64,000 nucleotides of DNA from Bacillota bacterium (GTDB taxonomy: Bacteria > Bacillota > Clostridia > Clostridiales > Clostridiaceae), in assembly GCA_021781655.1 (NCBI GenBank), contig JAJXWJ010000002.1, positions 1 to 64,000 of the forward strand, written 5' to 3'. A program made the position numbers and the translations under genes. This document shows, in pieces, positions 1 to 8,750 of the stretch. The notes under the pieces are model-generated. The model did not search any database, was not told the DNA's origin, and worked only from the letters and a program-made list of their open reading frames with translations. Each line of letters begins with the position of its first letter. Position 1 is the stretch's first letter.

Positions 1-57
1 CCTCCGTGCTCTGTAGTGTATTGCTATTCCATAAAAAAATATTATACCAAAGTGAGG

Positions 58-113
58 ATGGGTGCAACAATTTTTCATAACTTGTTTGTGCCTTGAGCGA
101 AGCGAAAGGAATG
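58..113 (+). repeat. dispersed leader element, copy 1 (before htpG)
   Basis: A segment ending in GCGAAGCGAAAGGAATG lies 9 bases before the htpG start. Its last 25 bases (89-113) match 37297-37320 before the carboxylesterase gene with one indel and one substitution, and the upstream part (ATGGGT ... TTTTTCAT.AC) is also recognisable. The two downstream genes are unrelated, so this is a dispersed element. Its function is unknown; its end supplies a purine-rich GAAAGGA before the start codon. Confidence 0.55.
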
Positions 114-122
114 GGGTAAATT

Positions 123-1982
123 ATGAATAAGGAAAACGGAAATATTTCTATTCATACGGAAAATATTTTTCCGATTATCAAAAAATGGTTGTATTCAGAC
201 AGGGATATTTTTATTAGGGAGCTTATTAGCAATGGCTGTGATGCCATTAGCAAGTTAAAAAGGTTAGCATCAATTGGTGAGGCAGAAATTCCAGAAGAAA
301 CAAGTTACTTTGTAAAAGTGGTATTCAATAAGGATAAAAAGACTATCAAATTTATTGATAACGGAATCGGAATGACAGCAGAAGAAGTTAAAAAATATAT
401 TACTCAAGTAGCATTTTCTGGAGCGGAAGATTTTATTGCAAAATATAAAGATAAAATGGATGAAGCTAATCAAATTATTGGTCATTTTGGCTTAGGCTTT
501 TATTCTGCGTTTATGGTATCGGATAGTGTAGAAATCGATACTTTATCCTTCAAAAAAGATGAGGAAGCAGTTAAATGGGTATGCAGTGGCGGAACAGAAT
601 ATGAAATGACTTCTTCAGATAAAGGTGAAAGAGGAACTACTATAACTTTAAATGTAAATGAAGAAAGTGTAGAGTTTTTAAATGAATACAAGCTTCGTGA
701 AATAATTAAAAAGCATTGTGCATTTTTACCTATTGAAATCTTTTTAGAAGATGAAAATGCAAAAGAAGAGGACAAAGAAGGAGAGAAAAAACCATTAAAT
801 GATATTCATCCACTTTGGAACAAGGATCCAAAGGAATGTACTGATGAAGAATATAAAGAGTTTTACAGAAATGTATTTCAAGATTTCAATGAACCTTTAT
901 TTTGGATTCACTTAAATGTTGATTATCCTTTTAATCTAAAAGGAATATTATATTTTCCTAAGTTAAACCATGAATTAAATGCTATAGAAGGTCAAATTAA
1001 ATTATTTAATAATCAAGTTTTTGTTGCTGATAATATAAAAGAAGTAATACCAGAATTTTTACTTCTTTTAAAAGGTACAATAGATTGTGCTGATTTACCG
1101 CTAAATGTTTCAAGAAGCTTCTTACAAAATGATAAAAATGTAATCAAAATTGCTAAACATATTAGCAAGAAAGTTGCAGATAAATTAAAAGAACTTTATA
1201 CAAAGGAAAGAGAAAAATACAACAATTTCTTTAGCGATATAGATGTATTTATAAAATATGGATGCCTAAGGGAAGATGACTTTTACGATAAGGTTAAAGA
1301 TATAATAATATTTAAAACAACTAGCGGTGATTCCATAACCCTTAAAGATTATTTAGAAAGAAATAAAGAAAAACACGAAAATAAAGTTTTTTATGTAGAT
1401 GATGAAAGGCAGCAGGCTCAATATATTAGGATGTTTAAAGAAAATGGTCTAGAAGCAATAATATTAGCTTCAAAAATAGATACTCATTTTATAAGTTTCT
1501 TAGAAATGAAGGAAAGTGGAGTGAAATTTAATAGAATAGACTCTGATATTTCCGACACTTTAAAGGATAATGATGTTGCTGATATCAATGAAGAAGAAAA
1601 GGAAGCTCTTCAAAGTATTTTTAAGGATGCAAGCAAAAATGATAAACTTAAAATTCAAATAGAAAGCTTAAAGACAGAAGATATACCAGCTATGATTCTT
1701 TTATCTGAAGAATCTAGAAGAATGCAGGCAATGAGTAGTATGTTCCAAGGAATGGATACTGCTAATATGTTCCAAACAGAAGAAACTCTTGTATTAAATA
1801 GAAAAAGTTCTTTAGTAAAAGCTATACTAGATAGATATAAGGATTCCGATAAAAAGGAAGATATAAAGCTTATATCAGAACATATTTATGACTTAGCTCT
1901 TCTAAGTCACAAACAACTAGATTCAGAGGCTATGGCTAAATTTATAGCTAGAAACAACATCATTTTATCAAGGCTTCTATAA
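123..1982 (+). CDS. htpG: molecular chaperone HtpG (Hsp90 family)
   Basis: Cytosolic ATP-dependent chaperone of the Hsp90 family. The 619 residues match the usual bacterial HtpG length. The N-terminal GHKL ATPase domain (about residues 1-215) shows the nucleotide-binding motifs ISNGCDA (N37), DNGIGM (near 78) and the lid GHFGLGFYSAF (near 121). The middle domain (about 230-480) carries the conserved NVSRSFLQ segment with the gamma-phosphate-contacting Arg. The C-terminal dimerisation domain completes the chain, without a eukaryotic MEEVD tail. The start ATG follows a GAAAGGAATGGGG region. The gene stands alone, closed by a strong terminator, so it is probably monocistronic. Confidence 0.97.
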   Translation: MNKENGNISIHTENIFPIIKKWLYSDRDIFIRELISNGCDAISKLKRLASIGEAEIPEETSYFVKVVFNKDKKTIKFIDNGIGMTAEEVKKYITQVAFSGAEDFIAKYKDKMDEANQIIGHFGLGFYSAFMVSDSVEIDTLSFKKDEEAVKWVCSGGTEYEMTSSDKGERGTTITLNVNEESVEFLNEYKLREIIKKHCAFLPIEIFLEDENAKEEDKEGEKKPLNDIHPLWNKDPKECTDEEYKEFYRNVFQDFNEPLFWIHLNVDYPFNLKGILYFPKLNHELNAIEGQIKLFNNQVFVADNIKEVIPEFLLLLKGTIDCADLPLNVSRSFLQNDKNVIKIAKHISKKVADKLKELYTKEREKYNNFFSDIDVFIKYGCLREDDFYDKVKDIIIFKTTSGDSITLKDYLERNKEKHENKVFYVDDERQQAQYIRMFKENGLEAIILASKIDTHFISFLEMKESGVKFNRIDSDISDTLKDNDVADINEEEKEALQSIFKDASKNDKLKIQIESLKTEDIPAMILLSEESRRMQAMSSMFQGMDTANMFQTEETLVLNRKSSLVKAILDRYKDSDKKEDIKLISEHIYDLALLSHKQLDSEAMAKFIARNNIILSRLL

Positions 1983-1987
1983 TAAAT

Positions 1988-2025
1988 AAAAATCCTTTGC
2001 TAAAATTAGCAAAGGATTTTTATTT
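1988..2025 (+). terminator. intrinsic terminator after htpG
   Basis: Long perfect inverted repeat: 1988-2003 pairs with 2006-2021 through AATCCTTTGCTAA/TTAGCAAAGGATT, followed by a T-rich run. It closes the htpG transcript. Confidence 0.9.
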
Positions 2026-2094
2026 ATTGCGAACATAATTAATTTAAGGTGAATAAAATAATAACATGAGATTTATATTTTTGGAGGAAAATTT

Positions 2095-2478
2095 ATGATT
2101 CCACAATGTTATTATAATAACTTTGGCAACGAACAATTTAACACAGAGGAGACACCAATAATTACCGATATCCCAATAGTTGAAAGCGATGATTTGTTTA
2201 GTAGCAGACAGCAAGCAGTTAACCCAAACCAACCGTCAACTTGTGCAGGCTGTGCACCACCGATAGATAGCAAACAATATACACAAGGTTACTTAAAAAC
2301 TAAAATTGGTAGCAGGGTGAGAATAGAATTTTTAATTGGCACTACCTCACTTCAGGATAGAACAGGTACAATAGTTGATGTTGGAATTAGCTATATTATT
2401 ATTAGTCAAGAAGAGACAAATACTCAACTTTTGTGTGATATTTATTCTATAAAATTTGTTACGTTTTATAAATCTTGA
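2095..2478 (+). CDS. GerQ-like spore coat protein
   Basis: 127-residue protein with a Q/N/P-rich N-terminal half and a conserved C-terminal core (about 62-127), QYTQGYLKTKIGSRVRIEF through YSIKFVTFY. The core pattern (short tract, then DRTGTIVDVGISYIII and a T-x-x-LLCD-x-YSI ending) resembles GerQ of Bacilli, the coat protein that retains the cortex lytic enzyme CwlJ. This fits the CwlJ-like gene 38 bases downstream. A second protein with the same core lies at 2987. It starts at ATG 2095 after GGAGGAAAATTT. Expected expression is mother-cell specific during sporulation (inference). Called from motif pattern and neighbourhood, not from a database search. Confidence 0.75.
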   Translation: MIPQCYYNNFGNEQFNTEETPIITDIPIVESDDLFSSRQQAVNPNQPSTCAGCAPPIDSKQYTQGYLKTKIGSRVRIEFLIGTTSLQDRTGTIVDVGISYIIISQEETNTQLLCDIYSIKFVTFYKS

Positions 2479-2516
2479 TAAACATATAACTTAGCTTGTG
2501 ATAAGAGGTGATAAAA

Positions 2517-2960
2517 ATGGCTTATTCAGATAGAGAACTTCTAGCTAGACTAATTAAATGTGAAGCTGGAGGTGAAGGAGATACTGGAATGAAAGCTGTA
2601 GCAACTGTAATAATGAATAGAGTTAGGGTACCCTTTGGGGAATATCATAGAGTTGATCAAGGAAATATTAGAAATGTTATTTATCAAAAAGGACAATTTG
2701 ATTGTGTAACTTCTATATTAGGTGGAATGCCCAATCCTCAAACTATTTGGGCAAATCCGCCAGAGCAAATTCATTACGATATAGCAGATTGGGCCTTAGC
2801 TGGCAATAGGCTGTATAATACAGGATATTCCTTGTGGTACTTTAATCCATACGAACCTAATTGCCCATACTTTTTTCCATATAATAGAACAGGAAGCTTT
2901 CAAGTTAGAACTGGTAATCATTGCTTTTATGATCCTACAGCACTTTATGCCCTTACTTAA
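2517..2960 (+). CDS. CwlJ/SleB-type cell wall hydrolase (Hydrolase_2)
   Basis: 147-residue cortex-lytic-type hydrolase consisting only of the catalytic Hydrolase_2 domain, like CwlJ, with no signal peptide or peptidoglycan-binding repeat. The catalytic-site segment LIKCEAGGEGDTGMKAV lies near the N-terminus, and NRV and GQFDCV motifs follow. In Bacillus, CwlJ sits in the spore coat and degrades cortex at germination, depending on GerQ; here GerQ-like genes flank it on both sides. The in-frame GTG at 2508 overlaps the ribosome binding site AGAGGTG, so the ATG at 2517 with 6-base spacing is the better start. Confidence 0.88.
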   Translation: MAYSDRELLARLIKCEAGGEGDTGMKAVATVIMNRVRVPFGEYHRVDQGNIRNVIYQKGQFDCVTSILGGMPNPQTIWANPPEQIHYDIADWALAGNRLYNTGYSLWYFNPYEPNCPYFFPYNRTGSFQVRTGNHCFYDPTALYALT

Positions 2961-2986
2961 TAGAATAGAATAAAGGAGGAGTATCA

Positions 2987-3385
2987 ATGCTTTCCAGTTA
3001 TTGCATCGATTGTATTAATAGAAAAAAATATATAAACAAATATGCTAATGAATTGCCTAATCCAACACCACATTATAATGAAATGCCAATAAATAATTTA
3101 AATCCAAATACTAATATTGATGAGACAAATAATCCAAATCAATTTTTCGTAGAAGCACCTGGCTCACCAGTAATTTTGGGAAATCAATATACGGAAGGAT
3201 ATTTAAGAACGCTTATAGGTAAAAAAATATTAGTAGAATTTTTAATTGGAATTAATGGAGTAGTTGATAGATCTGGAATACTAGAAGAAGTTGGAATTAG
3301 TTATATAATTCTTAGGGAAACAGAAACTAACGAATTGCTTTTGTGTGATGAATATTCAATAAAGTTTGTTACAATCTATAAGTAA
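2987..3385 (+). CDS. second GerQ-like spore coat protein
   Basis: 132-residue paralogue of the product at 2095. The C-terminal core (about 66-132) repeats the same pattern: QYTEGYLRTLIGKK, EFLIG, DRSGILEEVGISYIIL, ETNELLLCDEYSIKFVT. The N-terminus differs and is rich in Asn and Pro, with a Cys pair near the start (YCIDC). A strong AAGGAGGAG lies before ATG 2987, 26 bases after the CwlJ-like gene, so the three form an operon. Two different GerQ-like partners around one hydrolase suggest separate anchoring roles or heteromeric coat assembly (inference). Confidence 0.72.
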   Translation: MLSSYCIDCINRKKYINKYANELPNPTPHYNEMPINNLNPNTNIDETNNPNQFFVEAPGSPVILGNQYTEGYLRTLIGKKILVEFLIGINGVVDRSGILEEVGISYIILRETETNELLLCDEYSIKFVTIYK

Positions 3386-3390
3386 TAATT

Positions 3391-3425
3391 AAAAAGAAAG
3401 CTTTTTATAATTGCTTTCTTTTTTG
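3391..3425 (+). terminator. terminator after the germination trio
   Basis: Stem AAAAAGAAAGC (3391-3401) pairs with GCTTTCTTTTTT (3413-3424) and runs into T's. Confidence 0.85.
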
Positions 3426-3503
3426 TTTTGAAGAATATTTTTAACCTTTAATGTCAAAAATTTATAATGATTTAAAATTATAAAATGAAGGGAAAATTTA
3501 GAG

Positions 3504-4427
3504 ATGAAAATAGGTATTCCAAAAGGATTATTATACTTTAAGTATTATTCATTTATTGATGCTTTTTTTGATCTTTTAGGAGCAGAAATTATTACATCCG
3601 AAGATACTAATAAAAAAATTTTAGATGAGGGTATAAAATATGCAGTAGATGATGCATGCCTGCCTGTAAAAGTGTTTCATGGTCATGTAGCTTTAATTAA
3701 GGATAAATGCGATTATTTATTCATACCTCGTTTTATAAAAAGTTCAGAAGGACAGTATATTTGTCCTAAATTTTGTGGTTTACCGGAAATGATAAGGAGC
3801 AGTATTAAGGATTTACCGCCAATAATTGATGATCCTATTTTAGGATTAGACGAGGGAGAGTTGTGGACTTTTTCAAAAAATGTAGGTAAAAAAATTACTA
3901 GAAATAGAATTAAAATTAGAAAAGCCTTTAATGAGGCAATAAAAGTTCAAAAAAGTTTTAAAGGTGGAATAAAAGATGAGGGATATAAATTGAATGTTGC
4001 CTTAATTGGTCATCCATATAATTTATATGATAACTTTATAAATATGGATTTAATAAAAAAAATAAACGATTTAAACCTTGGAATTATTACAGAAGAATAT
4101 ATGGATGAAGATGCAAACAAAAAAGAAATAGAACAATTATTTAAAAAACCATTTTGGAGTTTTGCTAACGATTATTATGGCTTTGCTTCTTACGTTGGTA
4201 GGAAAAGAAAAGTTGATGGAATAATTTATATTTCTTCTTTTGCATGCGGCATTGATTCCGTAATTATTGAGCTTATAAAAAATAAGTTAAAGGATTTTCC
4301 ATTATTAGTGGTTAAAATAGATGAACAGACGGGAAAAGCTGGTTTAGAAACAAGACTAGAAGCTTTTAGTGATATGCTTGAAAGAAGGTGCACTAATGAA
4401 AATTACTACTCCGCATCTTGGAAATAG
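3504..4427 (+). CDS. acyl-CoA dehydratase activase-related protein (COG3580-like)
   Basis: 307-residue cytosolic protein beginning MKIGIPKGLLYF, the hallmark N-terminus of the DUF2229/CoA-substrate-specific activase-associated family, relatives of the HgdB-type dehydratase subunit. Conserved cysteines (DDACLPVK near 50, YICPKFCG near 90, FACGID near 245) are candidate iron-sulfur ligands. The C-terminal DEQTGKAGLETRLEAF motif recurs in the next gene (DEMTGKGGFYTRIEAF). Its stop overlaps the next start by about 30 bases, indicating translational coupling. The exact substrate is unknown; no classical 2-hydroxyacyl-CoA dehydratase gene is adjacent. Confidence 0.8.
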   Translation: MKIGIPKGLLYFKYYSFIDAFFDLLGAEIITSEDTNKKILDEGIKYAVDDACLPVKVFHGHVALIKDKCDYLFIPRFIKSSEGQYICPKFCGLPEMIRSSIKDLPPIIDDPILGLDEGELWTFSKNVGKKITRNRIKIRKAFNEAIKVQKSFKGGIKDEGYKLNVALIGHPYNLYDNFINMDLIKKINDLNLGIITEEYMDEDANKKEIEQLFKKPFWSFANDYYGFASYVGRKRKVDGIIYISSFACGIDSVIIELIKNKLKDFPLLVVKIDEQTGKAGLETRLEAFSDMLERRCTNENYYSASWK

Positions 4428-5487
4428 CTATATTGCTATGAAAGTTTTATTTGATGGACTAAAAATTCCTTTTATAGTTCCTAAAATTAGCAGTGAAAAG
4501 ACATTGGAAGTTGGAGCAAAATACTCACCTGAAGAAATTTGCTTGCCCTATAAAATAATGCTTGGTAATTTAATAAATAGCATAGAAGCTGGAGCCGACA
4601 CAATTTTAATTACTGGAAGCTGCGGACCATGTAGGTATGGTGAATATTGCGAATTGTTCATAAATACCTTCAAAAATATGAACTATGACGTAGATATAAT
4701 CGTTTTAGATCGTATAGAAGGAATCGGTAAGGAACAGTTATTAAGTCGTATAGATAAAATTTCAAAAGCATCTAATTTAGCAAAAGTAAAAAAAATGAGA
4801 GCAATATATAATTCATATAAAGTAATAAAACTAATAGATAATATAGAAGCTAGGTGTAGGTATTTGGCAGGCTTTGAAATTAACAAAGGACAATGTAGAA
4901 AATTACTAGAAAATTGTAAAAAGGAGATAGTTAGAAATGATAACCCACAAGAAGTTATAAGCATACTTAATTATAATAAAAAGTTATTGAATAAAATAGC
5001 TGTAAATATGGATAAAAAGCCAATAAAAATTGCAATTATAGGAGAAATATATACAATTTTAGAACCTTTTGCTAACCTGTATATAGAAGATAAACTTATG
5101 GATTTGGGAGTAAGTGTAACAAAAGCTATTACCCCTAGTTGGTGGATGAAAAATACTATTTTAGAGCCACTAGGCTTTAATTCCCCTAAAATAAAAAAAG
5201 CTTCAAAGGAATATTTATCATGGTATATTGGAGGACATGGAAGGGAATGTATAGGGGAGGCTGTAATTGCAAGTAAAGAAAATTATGATGGTGCAATTCA
5301 AATTTTACCTCTGGGTTGCATGCCTGAAATAGTTGCAAAATCTATTTTACCACAAATTTCAAAGGAAAAAGATTTTCCTGTTATGAGTCTTGTAGTTGAT
5401 GAGATGACTGGAAAAGGTGGTTTTTATACAAGAATTGAAGCATTTGTAGATCTTTTAGAAAGAAGGAAACAATTGTGCATTATGTAG
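4396..5487 (+). CDS. 2-hydroxyglutaryl-CoA dehydratase D-component-like protein (COG3581-like)
   Basis: 363-residue partner of the preceding gene. It shows the PEEICLPYKIMLGN motif near 45, GSCGPCRYGEYC near 75 (a Cys cluster suited to an iron-sulfur centre) and a C-terminal DEMTGKGGFYTRIEAF. The start at ATG 4396 is supported by AAGAAGGTG with short spacing and by the family N-terminus MKITTPHLGN; an upstream in-frame ATG at 4369 lacks such a site. It overlaps the downstream activase gene by 13 bases. The set of this protein, the preceding one and the activase suggests an ATP-driven low-potential electron-transfer module (family inference). Confidence 0.82.
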   Translation: MKITTPHLGNSYIAMKVLFDGLKIPFIVPKISSEKTLEVGAKYSPEEICLPYKIMLGNLINSIEAGADTILITGSCGPCRYGEYCELFINTFKNMNYDVDIIVLDRIEGIGKEQLLSRIDKISKASNLAKVKKMRAIYNSYKVIKLIDNIEARCRYLAGFEINKGQCRKLLENCKKEIVRNDNPQEVISILNYNKKLLNKIAVNMDKKPIKIAIIGEIYTILEPFANLYIEDKLMDLGVSVTKAITPSWWMKNTILEPLGFNSPKIKKASKEYLSWYIGGHGRECIGEAVIASKENYDGAIQILPLGCMPEIVAKSILPQISKEKDFPVMSLVVDEMTGKGGFYTRIEAFVDLLERRKQLCIM

Positions 5488-6428
5488 GAGTTGATGTTGG
5501 GTCTGTTAGTACAGATATCGTAGTTTTAGATGAAAATTTAAATGTGGAGGAAGCTTTATATTTAAAGACAAAAGGAAGACCTCTAGATGCAGTACAGGAG
5601 GGATTTCAAATTTTACAAAAGAAATATAAGGATAGTGATATTTCGGCAATTGGTACTACTGGAAGCGGTAGGGAAATAGCATCATATATGGTTGGAGGAG
5701 ATGCAGTTAAAAATGAAATAACAGCTCATGCAGTTGCCTCATTAGAAATTGATAAGGAAGTTAAAACTATTATTGAAATAGGAGGTCAAGATTCTAAAAT
5801 TATTATTTTAAGAAATGGTATAGTAACTGATTTTGCAATGAATACCGTTTGTGCTGCTGGAACTGGTTCATTTTTAGATAGGCAGTCAGAAAGACTAGCA
5901 ATTCCTATTGAACAATTTGGGAATCTAGCATTGAAATCAAAGACTAATGTTAGAATAGCAGGTAGATGTGCTGTATTCGCAGAATCAGATATGATACATA
6001 AACAGCAAGTTGGGTATAAGGAAGAAGATATAATCAGAGGACTTTGTGATGCACTGGTAAGAAACTATTTGAATAATGTAGCTAAAGGTAAAGAAATAAA
6101 AGAAAAAGTATTTTTCCAAGGTGGTGTTGCAGCAAACATTGGAATGAAAAAAGCTTTCGAAGATGAACTTAAAATGGAACTTAACGTTCCCAAATTTTAT
6201 AATGTCATGGGTGCTATTGGTGCTGCAATAATTTCAAAAAATGAAATTGAAAAAAGTAAAAAAGGAACAAAATTTAAAGGCTTCAATGAAATAAATCAAA
6301 AAATCAAAGCTAAAAGTTTTGAATGTGATGGTTGTTCAAATCACTGCGAGGTTATTAAATTAAGTGGAGAAAAGAAAAGTATGGGCTGTTATGGTGATAG
6401 ATGTGGTAAATGGAGTAATTGTTCATAA
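5475..6428 (+). CDS. CoA-substrate-specific enzyme activase (HgdC/BcrA-D-type ATPase)
   Basis: 317-residue ASKHA-fold ATPase of the BadF/BadG/BcrA/BcrD family. The N-terminal phosphate loop VGVDVGSVSTDIVV, the second phosphate motif IIEIGGQDSKIIIL near 97, and the Cys-containing VCAAGTGSF and GRCAVFAESDM segments that ligate the inter-subunit [4Fe-4S] cluster in characterised activases are all visible. The C-terminus adds a Cys-rich tail (CDGCSNHC, CYGDRCGKWSNC), which looks like a further metal or cluster site. The GTG start at 5475 has AGAAGGAAAC upstream. It would hydrolyse ATP to inject an electron into its partner protein. Confidence 0.88.
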   Translation: MHYVGVDVGSVSTDIVVLDENLNVEEALYLKTKGRPLDAVQEGFQILQKKYKDSDISAIGTTGSGREIASYMVGGDAVKNEITAHAVASLEIDKEVKTIIEIGGQDSKIIILRNGIVTDFAMNTVCAAGTGSFLDRQSERLAIPIEQFGNLALKSKTNVRIAGRCAVFAESDMIHKQQVGYKEEDIIRGLCDALVRNYLNNVAKGKEIKEKVFFQGGVAANIGMKKAFEDELKMELNVPKFYNVMGAIGAAIISKNEIEKSKKGTKFKGFNEINQKIKAKSFECDGCSNHCEVIKLSGEKKSMGCYGDRCGKWSNCS

Positions 6429-6496
6429 TTATTATATGAACATTAAGATAAATATAGGAATATACTAAAGCAAAGTAATTTTTCGGAGTGCGTATT

Positions 6497-7783
6497 TTGT
6501 TAGTTTATGTAGTCAAAAAAGGAGACTCTATTTGGGCGATTGGTGAAAAATATGGTGTTGATTACAACCAAATAATAAATATGAATGGGTTAACAAATGG
6601 TAATGATATAACAATTGGAGAAGCACTTTTAATTCCAACTCACAGCTTTAGTTATACGATTAAAAATGGTGATACCATTTGGAGTATAGCTAATAAGTTT
6701 AAAATATCAACTGATGTTCTAATTAAGTTTAATAACATTACTAATGTGAATGGAATAAGAAAAGGGATGGTAATAAAAATTCCGGATAATTTAATTGGCT
6801 ATGACAAAATAGAAGTTAATGGATTTATAATACCTTCAACTCCAGACAAGGATGTAAATATAATGCAGGAGTCAATTGATTATTTGACTTATATTACTCC
6901 ATTTAGTCATCATGTTAATAGTGATGGTTCTTTATCACCGCTAAATGATTATGACATTTTATCATATGCAAAAGCTCATAATACATCTACTATGCTATCT
7001 GTCACTAATATGTCGCAAAACGGATTTGATACCGAATTGATTAGGAGCATATTGAATAACAGTTATACTCAGCAAAATCTTATAAATAATATAATTTATG
7101 CTATAAATGAAAAAGGAATGCAAGGAGTAATCGTTGATTTCGAGAGAATCCCTCCTGAAGATAGAGAAAAATATAATAATTTCTTAAGGAATTTAGTTAA
7201 GGCATTGCATTTACAAAACTATTTATTAGCAACAGCACTAGCACCAAAAACTTCTGGTTTTCAACAAGGTCCATGGTATGAAGCACATGACTACAAAGCC
7301 CAAGGTCAAATCGTAGATTTTACAATATTAATGACGTATGAATGGGGATGGTCTGGAGGACCTCCAAGAGCAGTTTCGCCGATAAATGAAGTGGCAAAAG
7401 TTTTAGATTACGCAGTATCTGTAATACCAGCAAATAAAATTATGATGGGGATACCGAATTATGGATACGATTGGACCCTTCCATATGTGGAAGGAGGACA
7501 ATTTGCAGAAGCAATGGGAAATTTAGAAGCAGCAGAAAGGGCAGTTAAATATGGAGCAGAAATAAAATATGATTATTCAGCACAATCTCCATATTACACC
7601 TATATTGATGCAAACCAAAAGCAACATGTCGTATGGTTTGAAGATGCAAGGAGTATAATTGCAAAATTTAGATTAGTACAAGAATACAATTTAAGAGGAG
7701 TAAGCTACTGGGCACTTGGGAAACCTTTTCCACAAAATTGGGTTTTGATTTATACGATGTTTAATGTTAAAAAATTAGTATAA
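6497..7783 (+). CDS. LysM-GH18 spore peptidoglycan hydrolase (SleL/YaaH-like)
   Basis: About 428 residues: two LysM repeats (about 1-47 and 50-96, each with KKGDSIW or KNGDTIW openings) followed by a GH18 barrel. The catalytic strand reads GVIVDFERIPP, with the GH18 glutamate in DFE, and MTYEWGWSGGPP forms a later barrel motif. This is the architecture of cortical-fragment lytic enzymes that act on muramic-delta-lactam cortex during germination. The in-frame GTG at 6488 overlaps the GGAGTG ribosome site, so the TTG at 6497 is the likelier start. No signal peptide, as usual for coat- or cortex-associated SleL. A 201-bp piece of a near-identical gene lies at 12132. Confidence 0.9.
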   Translation: MLVYVVKKGDSIWAIGEKYGVDYNQIINMNGLTNGNDITIGEALLIPTHSFSYTIKNGDTIWSIANKFKISTDVLIKFNNITNVNGIRKGMVIKIPDNLIGYDKIEVNGFIIPSTPDKDVNIMQESIDYLTYITPFSHHVNSDGSLSPLNDYDILSYAKAHNTSTMLSVTNMSQNGFDTELIRSILNNSYTQQNLINNIIYAINEKGMQGVIVDFERIPPEDREKYNNFLRNLVKALHLQNYLLATALAPKTSGFQQGPWYEAHDYKAQGQIVDFTILMTYEWGWSGGPPRAVSPINEVAKVLDYAVSVIPANKIMMGIPNYGYDWTLPYVEGGQFAEAMGNLEAAERAVKYGAEIKYDYSAQSPYYTYIDANQKQHVVWFEDARSIIAKFRLVQEYNLRGVSYWALGKPFPQNWVLIYTMFNVKKLV

Positions 7784-8092
7784 GCTTAAATTTAACTGAA
7801 TATATTTTACAAAAAGTAACTTATGCATATAAAACCTAGTGTTTTAAGTGATTTCAGAGAGTTATGCATAAGTTACATATATGATTGTATCATAAGTGTA
7901 TTTAAACTTATCCAGGAATTATCGAAAAATATAAATAGTGAAGAAGAAAATAAAGACCCTTAGACAGAGTTTGCAAAACTTATTCAACTGCTTCATGAGA
8001 ATCATAAAGCAAAGCAATGGAAATTAAACAACTCAATTTGGTAGTGTAAGCTATAGCTTTAAATATGTAAACAGTAGAATGGTGGTATAATT
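7784..8092. other. intergenic region with 14-bp inverted repeats and a possible gene relic
   Basis: GTAACTTATGCATA (7816-7829) is repeated perfectly in inverted orientation at 7863-7876 with a 33-base loop and no T-run, so it is not an ordinary terminator. At 7898-8044 a plus-strand frame reads 21 codons, one TAG, then 26 more codons before the next stop, with amphipathic helical composition and no start codon. This may be a decayed gene piece, family not recognised. Confidence 0.35.
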
Positions 8093-8629
8093 TTAGATGA
8101 TGATATTCAAGTAAATGACAGAGATATTTGCGTACAAGAATATATCTCTATGAATAAGTGGAACAATAGAGTATTTTTTTTCAATCTCATTTTCAACTTT
8201 TGTAAGTTGAATCCAATAATACTTATTTTGAGGGTCAATGCTTATGAAATGTAAATAATTAAATATATCTTGTCTAGTTATTATCTTGTCTAATTTATTA
8301 TTTGAATGATTACACGAGATTAATAATAGATAAAGTTTTGATATTGCATTTTCAGAGTTTTTTTCTTTGTTTTCAACATTAGCATAAGATGTGAATTGTA
8401 ATATGTTTGAAGCTGTAAATAGATTTGAATACATTTTTTCTAAATAGTAATCTTTAGTAGAATCATCTAGTTTGGTATAGTCAATTCCAAAGCAACAATC
8501 AGTCTCATCTATACACTTTGAAAACATCTCGTTTAAATATTTTTCTTGCTGATATTGGTTATAAAAACAATAACTACAGAATAGTAAACTAATAACTAAT
8601 GATGCTGTTAAGAAGTAAAATTTTTTCAT
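8093..8629 (-). CDS. hypothetical protein with N-terminal membrane anchor
   Basis: 178-residue protein of unknown function. The N-terminus MKKFYFLTASLVISLLFCSYCF is a signal-anchor or signal peptide (hydrophobic about 4-22), with the rest predicted outside the membrane; a Cys pair CC lies near residue 46. Start ATG is preceded on the minus strand by AAAGGTAG. It sits alone on the minus strand inside an accessory patch next to a transposase relic, so it may be horizontally acquired. No domain recognised. Confidence 0.6.
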   Translation of the reverse strand: MKKFYFLTASLVISLLFCSYCFYNQYQQEKYLNEMFSKCIDETDCCFGIDYTKLDDSTKDYYLEKMYSNLFTASNILQFTSYANVENKEKNSENAISKLYLLLISCNHSNNKLDKIITRQDIFNYLHFISIDPQNKYYWIQLTKVENEIEKKYSIVPLIHRDIFLYANISVIYLNIII

Positions 8630-8750
8630 CGAAACACTACCTTTATTTGTGAATTTTAATTATAGATGCTCCCAACATTCCTATTTATTTGAATCTTTAA
8701 TACAGTGAAAATAAAATGAAATTTGCTTTTTGTTAATGAGATTAAATTAC

